Positions 31,101 through 38,235 of a stretch of DNA of 38,235 nucleotides are shown piece after piece (position 1 is the first letter of the stretch; each line of letters starts with the position of its first letter). The position numbers and the translations under genes were made by a program. Under the pieces are notes generated by a model that saw only the letters and a list, made by a program, of their open reading frames with translations, did not search any database and was not told the origin of the DNA. Source of the DNA: Trichinella spiralis (taxonomy: Eukaryota > Nematoda > Enoplea > Trichinellida > Trichinellidae); assembly GCA_000181795.3 (NCBI GenBank), contig CM012953.1, positions 16,731,785 through 16,770,019 on the forward strand, given 5' to 3'.

Positions 31101-33491
31101 TCGGCTGTAAATCACTACTTGCAAATGTTTGTATCAGACAAGTCGCAGTCTAGTGCTGAATCACTTAGTTTTATTGTTTTCTTTGAATCGGCTACATACC
31201 TGATGACGTATGTTCTGTTGGTTTTCTTTTTATTAAAAATGGTAATATTGATTGATTGACTGTAGAATTTTGGACGATTATGAACTGTTTACTTTGGAAA
31301 AGCCATTCCAAGTGAGACAATTGATCAGTATGGCACATTTTTGCAATTTATTTATTTTCCGAAGTGTTTGGGAGAAAATAGTTGGTAGGTATACTTTTCA
31401 AAGTATAAAGTGTCACTGGTTAAGTTATTTGTCTGATTGATTGGTTTAGATATAGATGATGTTCTGCGTAATTGTACTTTCAACGTTGTGCTGGGCTTTT
31501 TGTTGCTAATTTACAATCGGGATTGTAGGAGACCATTTGTTCCGAAAGATTTTTGGTTAATGAAGTATGAAATTATTGTTTATTTTTATTATTGTAAACT
31601 TATTTTTATTTTAGAGATTTGAAGTCGTCAGTATTTTTAAATGAAGTTAATCGTGGTAACAAGAAAGCTTTATTTATTATTCAACGAATACCGCATGTTA
31701 TACCGCACAGGGAGGTTAGTTGGCGATTATTCTTTGTTTTTCTTCCTTTGTTTTAATCGGTTTTATTGTAGAGAATTAAATTGTTTCGTAAATATGTTGC
31801 TTCAGAGAAAGCATCGCTTGCCGCGGCTCGGCTTTTTGAAGATCAAATGTCAGTTATAATAACTATTCATCGGGCGCGAATTGTTGAAGATGGATTCAGG
31901 CAACTTTCCCAGTTGCCTGGGAGAATTCTTAAAGGAATTGTGCGAGTGAAATTTATCAATGAGCAGGTACAAAACAGTACAGACATGATTATTTTTGAAA
32001 AATTTCACTTAAATGTAAAGCTTGAAGTAGGGTTTGGACGAGCCTGGTATTGATCAAGACGGTGTTTTTAAAGAATTTTTAGAAGAAGTTATTAAAAACA
32101 TTTTTGATCCAGCGTTGAATTTATTCAAGGTATTTTTTGAAATCAATTTATATTCAACGTATTTTTTGATATTTATTGAAAATTCTGCTGGTTGCTTATC
32201 ACATTTAGCTCACAAACGAAGGACATTTATATCCTTCACCAACTTCATATATTCATGAGAATTATCTTTTGCTGTTTGAATTCATAGGGAAAATGCTCGG
32301 CAAAGCTGTTTACGAGGTATGTTTGCTTTGAAAATAGTTTTTCATTTACAACTTATTTAATTTAGGGTATTTGTGTTGACATACTGTTAGCATCATTTTT
32401 TATTAATCATTTAATCGGAAGAACAGCGTCGAAATATCATAGTTCAATTGATGAATTATCTTCATTGGATGCAGATCTGTACAAGCAGTTGACATTTATT
32501 AAGGTTACAATCAGAGATGATGAATGATGAATTTTATTTTATTTTATTTTATTTTATTTATTTTTAGCATTATGAAGGCGATATGAATGATCTAGGATTG
32601 ACATTTGCTTGTGATGAAGATATTTTGGGAGAGGTAGTTACGCATGAGCTCAGGCCTGGAGGTAGAACAATTCCGGTGACCAAAGAGAACAAGTAACAAT
32701 AAAATTGATCAAATAATTAATGTATAATAATTTCGGGAAAAAAGGAGCAATTTTTACTGTATTTCAGGATAAGTTACGTGCATTTGATGGCTCATTATCG
32801 AATGTTTGTGCAAATAAAGGATCAAATAGCTGCTTTTATGCGCGGATTTCATGCTATCATTTCTCCTGAATGGTTGCGGATGTTTTCCGCTGATGAATTT
32901 CAACGGCTACTGTCGGGCGATACTTGTGACATTGATTTGCACGATTTGCGCAAGCATACTCAATATTTTGGTGGCTTTCACAACAATCATCGTGTTATTG
33001 TTTGGCTGTGGGAAATTTTAGCCAATGATTTCTCAGTTGAAGAAAGGCGTTTGTTTTTGAAAGTAAACCTTTTATCTTGTGAAACATTAGCTGGATTTCA
33101 AAATTGCCTCATTTTTCTTTTTGATTCATTATTTCTACTTATAGTTTGTAACTAGCTGTTCTAAGCCACCGTTGTTAGGTTTTGAGTATCTTGAACCACC
33201 ATTTTCGATTCGTTGCGTTGAGGTGAACGACGATGAGGTAAGGAAAAAGAAGTTATTATTTTTTGGAAAGTGTTGATTTGCATGCATTGTATTTTACAGG
33301 ATGAAGGAGATACACTGGGCAGTGTGATTCGTGGTTTCTTAGCAATTCGTAAAGAAGATCCAGTAAGTCGTTTACCGACCACTTCAACTTGCTTTAATCT
33401 CCTCAAATTGCCAAATTATCACCGAAAATCAACATTACGCGATAAGCTTCGTTATGCGATACACTGTGGCACAGGGTTTGAATTATCTTGA
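28109..33491 (+). CDS. UBE3B: HECT-type E3 ubiquitin ligase, UBE3B/OXI-1 orthologue
   Basis: Twenty-six exons: 28109-28225, 28279-28328, 28631-28695, 28750-28814, 28865-28921, 29059-29163, 29260-29356, 29412-29497, 29579-29661, 29719-29824, 29885-30070, 30129-30241, 30558-30742, 30801-30962, 31036-31207, 31266-31384, 31450-31564, 31615-31714, 31772-31966, 32031-32129, 32209-32316, 32366-32503, 32568-32692, 32768-33062, 33145-33237, 33300-33491. All introns are GT-AG; most are 49-97 nt, three are longer (137, 302, 316). The sum is 3228 nt, 1075 aa; human UBE3B is near 1068. An IQ motif ([14 protein letters not shown], residues 38-51), which binds calmodulin in UBE3B, is split by intron 1. The HECT domain fills the C-terminal third: [28 protein letters not shown], and [12 protein letters not shown] with catalytic Cys1043. 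It accepts ubiquitin on that cysteine and passes it to substrates. All frames close, with no breaks seen. Confidence 0.95.
33390..33392 (+). other. Catalytic cysteine codon of the HECT ligase
   Basis: TGC encodes Cys1043 within [14 protein letters not shown], the thioester-forming residue of HECT ligases; the corresponding human UBE3B residue is Cys1036. Confidence 0.9.
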
Positions 33492-33650
33492 TATTTTATT
33501 ATTTTTTCAACAGCGAACTTAAAATTAATTTATTCCCTTGTAATGTTCAAATGAGTGAATAAGTTCTGTTGTTGTTGAAATGTGTTTGTATGATGTTTTA
33601 CGTCGTAGAATAGAATAATGTTGATGTGCAATCTCAGATGTTAATGAAAT

Positions 33651-33656
33651 AATAAA
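33651..33656 (+). promoter_or_regulatory. Poly(A) signal AATAAA after UBE3B gene
   Basis: A canonical AATAAA lies 160 nt past the stop codon, within an AT-rich 3' flank. It is the first perfect copy after the stop on this strand that I noticed. Confidence 0.45.
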
Positions 33657-33699
33657 TAATCAGTTTATGTTGTATTATATGTTAAGAACAGTGAAAACA

Positions 33700-35015
33700 A
33701 TGTGTAACTTAATTATCCCGTATTTATACTGTAGGAATACGGTATGCTAAATAAAAAAAACAAGAACTTGTTATTGATCGATTGATTGACGAAATTAGGA
33801 CGTTAGTAAAGATTTGATTCCACCGATTGTTGTTGATTGAGTACGATTGTTACTGTCGATACAGTTACCGTGTACGGAAACGAAGGTATAATTGTACGTT
33901 CATTTGAATTTACTGTTTGCGTAAGGAATTACGTAAACAAAGACGATTGTATACTTCTTGCTTGACCCAAGGAGTCCACGTGAAGACGGATCTTGTTCGA
34001 TTCCTGTATACAGTGTGGATACTGTGTGGGAAAACAGGAACCACAAAAATCTGATAAGATTGATTAGATCGGTATCAGTTGAAAGGAAAAGGCTGATATT
34101 CAGCACAGACGTTGAAGTAGTGTGGATTGGAACTACTCGATCTACCACTTAGAGTGGTGGACGATTTTGAACGCGTTGAGTCTGAAAATTGCCGCTCTGA
34201 TACTTGACGATCAGAAGAACGTGACGTCAGATTATTTGAACCGACTAAATTCCGTTTTACATTATATTGCTTTAGTATGAATAATAATGTTGCTGATCAA
34301 ATTATGCATTGTTATTGTCATTGAACAGTTGTAATTTTTGTTGTTTTTATAATATGCATTAATGATATAGTGGGTGACTGCTCTTTTAGTTTATTTTATG
34401 TAGGTTTGCTCATATATATGATTTTTGGCTTTCACATGTGCGAATTATGAGCAGACCATGTATAAAATGGTATTGTTTGCGAAGTCTGTGAAATTGCAGT
34501 TAAACAGCATATTGGACTGCGTAACTTTTGAAACATTTATTATGCATTCAGCATTATCTTTAATTAAAATATCAATTGAAGGATATTTGGCATTTTTTCT
34601 TTCTCTCGGGCAGAGTAAGTTTATTTATAATGGCTGAAGCGCTTTTTTATTTGTCTTTACCTGATATTTTCATATTAAGTAAGTTATGCAAAAAGCTCAT
34701 CATATCATTAGGTCACTTACTGTGTTTGACGTACTATTTAAAAAATATTTTTGTAAGTTTACCATTGCTAATTTTTAAAGGTAACAATGTTAAAAGTGTT
34801 AAATAAAAATTTTAATTAAAACTAAGTTAGTAATAGGTTGATTGAAAACAATTAATGACAAAAGAAAATTTTAATACCTGTTTTAACACAGAGGCAGCCA
34901 TTGCTGCAGAGACAGTTAGCTAAAGAACAAAAGACCAATCTGTATAATCTGTACCACTTTTTAAGTGCACCATTAGTTCTTGTGTATTGTTTTACATTTT
35001 TTGTCAGTTATCTTC
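33700..35015. other. Intergenic stretch between converging genes; no gene seen
   Basis: No supported gene. About 33770-34260 is less AT-rich than the rest, with a 64-codon frame (33958-34152) of no known family and GGTATCAG (34071-34078), which resembles part of a copia primer-binding site. That single motif is too weak to call an element. 34260-34900 is AT-rich. Confidence 0.4.
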
Positions 35016-35759
35016 TCATACAATTGTTTGGCAGCTGTTTGGCTTTATTCGGTTTGTCTGCATGTGGCACAATGTTTCCAAAAGTATTGGTTGATATTGT
35101 TGATACCAGAGGTAGCTGAGATCGTTGATTGCAATCCAGGGTACGAAAAGATGTTTTTCTGGACGCATACTTTCTGTACGCAGTGCCATCCATTCTTCCA
35201 GTGTGATTCCCCTGTAGCCGGTGAAGCAGTTGAATACTTTATCACGGGCTTTTTTACTGAAACTTTCTTTTTCTGCGCATAAGTTGAAAAGTTCTGTAAT
35301 ATTAGATGTTAAGTGTTCATTCTGGAAAAGACACATTATTGCTGGCATTGCAACCGTGGCGCCTTTCAATTCATACAACAAGCAACTGTGAAGTTTGTTC
35401 ATTGTGCATTCAAATGATCCATGCTGACACGTGATAACTTGTGTTCCATCATCATTACTCCTTATCGCGTTGCCGTATGGAATTAATTCTAAATCGATAA
35501 AATCCTTTCCCAATGCCCAGATTTTTGGATAGATCACTTGTTGAAAAAACTGAGCGCAATCTTTGCAAAGAGTTTCATATAAAACGGTCAGCTTAATTCT
35601 GTGCCTGTCAGATTGTAGAGCTTTAATCGATGTTGGAAACCAGGCATTACCTGATTGAAGATACAAGGTGTTTGAATGGCACAGACGTTCAGGCCATGCG
35701 CAATTTGAATCAAATAAATGAACAAGGATCACTATGAAAGCTGAAATTTGAAGCTGCAT
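35016..35759 (-). CDS. GILT-like lysosomal thiol reductase
   Basis: Single-exon minus-strand gene of 247 aa from the ATG at 35759. I chose this start because it yields a clean signal peptide (MQLQISAFIVILVHLFDSNC); the frame is open further upstream with no secretory character. The mature part has the thioredoxin-like active site LCKDC (Cys65, Cys68) after the strand IKLTVLYET. It also has the GILT family signature CQHGSFECTMNKLHSC (residues 111-126), followed by a further cysteine-containing region to the TGA at 35016. GILT enzymes reduce protein disulfides at acid pH in lysosomes, and related nematode proteins are secreted or lysosomal. Lack of introns contrasts with the neighbouring 26-exon ligase, towards which it converges. 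No breaks are seen. Confidence 0.88.
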   Translation of the reverse strand: MQLQISAFIVILVHLFDSNCAWPERLCHSNTLYLQSGNAWFPTSIKALQSDRHRIKLTVLYETLCKDCAQFFQQVIYPKIWALGKDFIDLELIPYGNAIRSNDDGTQVITCQHGSFECTMNKLHSCLLYELKGATVAMPAIMCLFQNEHLTSNITELFNLCAEKESFSKKARDKVFNCFTGYRGITLEEWMALRTESMRPEKHLFVPWIAINDLSYLWYQQYQPILLETLCHMQTNRIKPNSCQTIV

Positions 35760-35861
35760 TTCACAGATTTTCAAAGCGATATTTACTACTATGAAATTCT
35801 CAATAAATCCAATATCTTCTTCATGCATTTCATTCATATCATTGCAGAAAGCCAACAGCAA

Positions 35862-36409
35862 TTTTGTGCTTCGCTAGCGGGCAGAAACTGATGTTCGGTT
35901 ACTGTCGAAGATTTGCATGTATGTTCTCTTCAATTGATGAAATTAATAACCTTTTTACTTATTTTTCACATAAGTGCAATGGAATTTTATGCCAGTGACA
36001 AGTAATGAAATTTGTTTCTAGTAATAGGTTGAATAAATTTTACCTGAAATGTAATATGCATTTTTCTACCCTTTACGTCTCATGTATTCAGTTTCGGTTG
36101 GTCTGCCTAACTCGGGGTAAATTTTTACCGCGTTTTCTTGCTGGTCGTTGAAGCGGATTCTCAGTGGACAAAAAAATAGATTGGTTTCTTGTCTAATTGT
36201 CGATTCATTCAAACTTTTCTATTGTGATTAGCTGCAATATTCTTCTAATTCTGCAGATTAGCTACAAAGCCCCTTTGGTAAAAAAAAATAGATAAAAGTC
36301 TAGTGTTGTCACAAAAACAACGCTGGCCAAATTTAAACAAGGCAACAAATCCGGTGGATGATGTAAAATAAATATTCCTCGAATCTCCCCATGTGAGATT
36401 GGATGAGTT
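35862..36409. other. AT-rich stretch upstream of GILT-like gene
   Basis: No supported gene. It should hold the promoter of the minus-strand GILT-like gene, but I see no clear core promoter element. Confidence 0.4.
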
Positions 36410-36974
36410 GCCTACAGAATGAGGCGAAGAGGTTGGCGAACTTACCGGTTGTTGATGGCATTGTGTGTCAAGCTACAAATACAAGAACAAGAACCATCCG
36501 AACCTTCACCAAAGCCTGCTCTCACCAATCCAAGTCAGGCAGCGAGCATTAAGACGACGGTGAACATCCTGCTCACTCACACTCGAGGTACCACGTGATT
36601 TTGGTTCCTGACGGTAAGAGCAATTGCACAAGTCACGAAGGGTAGGCAAATGACTGTCGACTGCCTGTTTGGCAGTGCAGCGAGTCAGATCATCATACGG
36701 GATTACATGGCTGATGCTTTATGTCTGATCAGACAGGTGGAAACCGTCATACCGTATCGGTACCATCCAGCTCAGGTTAGGAGGGTGTTTTCTCCGCTGA
36801 GATTATTGGTGAGTGGTGCAGGTGAGGGAGATGAGAACATCATCCAAGTACTCACCTCCTCCTAGAACTGTGACGGCATTAAGTCAGTGCCTGTGCAACT
36901 AGCACAGTGGAGGCACTTACAGCAATAGGAATTGCCTGATGAACCAGACCTTGACTTCCAGGTCTACTTCTTAA
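36410..36974 (+). mobile_element. GC-rich fossil, possibly Ty3/gypsy pol
   Basis: Clearly less AT-rich than its surroundings. Plus-strand stretches such as NLPVVDGIVCQAT (about 36437-36475) and ILVPDG (about 36600) resemble the spacer between RNase H and integrase in Ty3/gypsy pol. The following frame (36650-36865) has RDYMADALCLIRQVETVIPY. The match is suggestive only. It is broken, and orientation is opposite to the copia fragment that follows. Confidence 0.4.
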
Positions 36975-37400
36975 TCAGTTCAGACCACTATAGTCAATTC
37001 CCCAGCTAGAAGAATCTCCGGGAAGCCGTCGGCATTTTAAATGTCGTGGACCAGAGAGTGCCTTTGTCGGCATATCTGCTGGTTGTTTATCAGAAGGTGT
37101 GTATTCAACACTGACTACACCTTGTTCTTGCTCAGTTCGTATGAAGTGGTAGCGTATATCAATATGCTTTGTCCGCCTGTGATGTTGTGGATTCTTTGTC
37201 AAGAACGCTGCACATTGATTGTCACTGAAAAGAGGAGTTGGAGTTACCTGATTCCTTCCCAAATCCATTAATATTTGGCGAATCCATTTCACTTCCTTAA
37301 CACCTTCAGTTAATGCCATGTATTCAGCTTCTACCGTCGAAAGTGCGATCGTCTTTTGCACTCTTGATGACCACGCGACAGGTCCATTGCAGAATGTCAT
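36975..37400 (-). mobile_element. Copia (Ty1/copia) retroelement fossil, RNase H end of pol
   Basis: Minus-strand open stretch of 141 codons with the typical copia RNase H end: WSSRVQKTIALSTVEAEYMA, LFSDNQCAAFLTKNPQHHRR, KHIDIRYHFIRT and DKQPADMPTKAL. This is the C-terminal part of the copia polyprotein, which degrades RNA in RNA-DNA hybrids during reverse transcription. No other copia parts or LTRs are attached. The fragment is short but little decayed, suggesting a fairly recent origin. It ends 12 bp before the hAT end at 37413. Confidence 0.88.
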
Positions 37401-37412
37401 AATGATTTAGTC

Positions 37413-38060
37413 CAGTGGTTCTCAAACTTTTCTGGGCTGCGACCCAGTTTCGAAAACGGTAATTTTTCGCGACCCACCTGCTTGCAATGCATATTTTAAA
37501 AGACAAGAAGAGTTGAATAAAAAAATATTAATTTAATACTTTAAATTTTTTAATGAACAAGTCTAATTAAAACGTATAAATTTATTCGTCAAATGTATAA
37601 TGAGGTGTATGCGAACAGTGGGCTTGTTTTCTCTTTTGGCTGATGACTTCTTCGCCGTCCGCACTAAGACGTGTTGGTTCTAGTCGCAAGATGTTGGATA
37701 ATTGTAGCTTACTTCAAAATTTGCTTTTAATTCTATTTATTGCTAAAAATCCAATTTCTCACAAGTAGGCGGCGGTGGAAAAAGTTGGATATGTGTTTCA
37801 AACTAATAGTCAAAACTGTATTATGTTTTACGATGAAAACTGACTTTAAACGAAGAATCTTCAGACAAATCGATTAATTCTCAATCTTAGTTTGTGGATA
37901 TGCCGGTACGGACAACATCTGCGTGCTGTGAGAAGCTGGACAGAAATAGTGATTCTCAAGTCATCAGTAACTAAATCACAGCTTACTTGTTCACCCAATA
38001 ATATTCGATTAGTAAAACTCTCTTAACAAAAATAAAGACTTCTCCCATACATTAATATGT
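37413..38060 (-). mobile_element. Internally deleted hAT derivative (MITE-like)
   Basis: Starts with CAGTGGTTCTCAAACTTTTC, identical to the terminal repeat at 12729, and follows that element through its 3' coding end (counterpart of about 12729-13280). It then jumps at about 37940 to the counterpart of about 15175-15300 (AGTGATTCTCAAG versus AGTGATTCTCAGG, then ACTTCTCCCATACATTAATA). Most of the transposase is therefore missing, as in non-autonomous hAT derivatives. Extra small indels and substitutions are present. The right terminal repeat is not seen; similarity fades near 38060, next to an unrelated repeat. Confidence 0.8.
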
Positions 38061-38084
38061 CTAGATACCGCATTTTCCCTCCCT

Positions 38085-38235
38085 GGATATATTAAACTCT
38101 GCTCCCCACTTTTTTGTAAATAAATTTNTTNGCCTGTTAAAATTTATGCAAGATTGGATATTAACTTCCGGCTGTAATGTCAGAATACTGAATAATCTGT
38201 TTGAAAAATCTGGAATGTTGTGGCAACACTTCCAA
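38085..38235 (+). repeat. Unclassified dispersed repeat, copy 2 (runs off window)
   Basis: Same-orientation match to 21381-21536, about 70 percent by eye, still matching at the window edge (CTGTTTGAAAAATCTGGAATG). Two ambiguous bases (38128 and 38131) fall in a T/A-rich part of it. Confidence 0.55.

Noticed and set aside
32520-32562. TTTTA tandem repeat as a separate feature of interest
   Set aside because: Simple microsatellite inside an intron; common in AT-rich genomes.
33985-34005. tRNA B-box-like GTTCGATTCC
   Set aside because: No A box at proper spacing and no cloverleaf-forming arms upstream.
35760-35861. N-terminal extension of the GILT-like protein
   Set aside because: The extension begins at TTG or at an ATG that puts acidic residues ahead of the signal peptide; the ATG at 35759 gives a clean secretory start.

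Overview
This window looks like a piece of an AT-rich nematode nuclear genome, most likely a clade I (Dorylaimia) worm such as Trichinella. That placement is inference. It rests on three things: the host genes (an UNC-47-type transporter and a UBE3B/OXI-1-type ligase), the roughly 50-80 nt GT-AG introns, and a repeat content of BED-finger hAT transposons mixed with broken Ty3/gypsy, BEL/Pao and copia pieces. Two N bases occur near the right edge.

Layout. 1-6060: a hAT transposon end inserted into a dispersed repeat, then BEL/Pao and Ty3/gypsy fossils. 6061-10330: mostly AT-rich DNA holding a PH-domain gene (7823-8350) and two small unassigned ORFs. 10330-12620: two more copies of the dispersed repeat seen at 550-1260. 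12729-16440: two hAT elements of different subfamilies lying tail to head in opposite orientation; the first is almost whole. 16441-19900: copia-like LTR pieces with inverted ends, a perfect 17-bp hairpin, and a tandem LTR-like pair followed by a Ty3/gypsy fossil. 19900-25228: decayed or AT-rich DNA with a CGGBP1-like hAT and a lone pogo/Tc1-type end. 25229-33491: the gene-rich core. 33492-38235: a GILT-type thiol reductase gene, a copia RNase H fossil, and an internally deleted copy of the hAT found at 12729.

Host genes. A vesicular GABA/glycine transporter (unc-47/VGAT, minus strand, 3 exons, 510 aa) and a UBE3B-type HECT ubiquitin ligase (plus strand, 26 exons, 1075 aa) lie head to head, about 660 bp apart. 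I joined both by hand from splice sites; every intron is GT-AG and every reading-frame phase closes. The ligase keeps its N-terminal IQ motif and its catalytic cysteine (residue 1043). A single-exon GILT-like gene (247 aa, CxxC active site) converges on the ligase from the right. The PH-domain protein at 7823 has a hydrophobic C-terminus.

I see no CRISPR array, rRNA or convincing tRNA. I found no clearly new biological system. The best leads are a three-copy dispersed repeat that may be a Mutator-like/FLYWCH family, the near-intact hAT and its deletion derivative, the 684-bp block with inverted ends, and a second unclassified repeat shared by 21381 and 38085.
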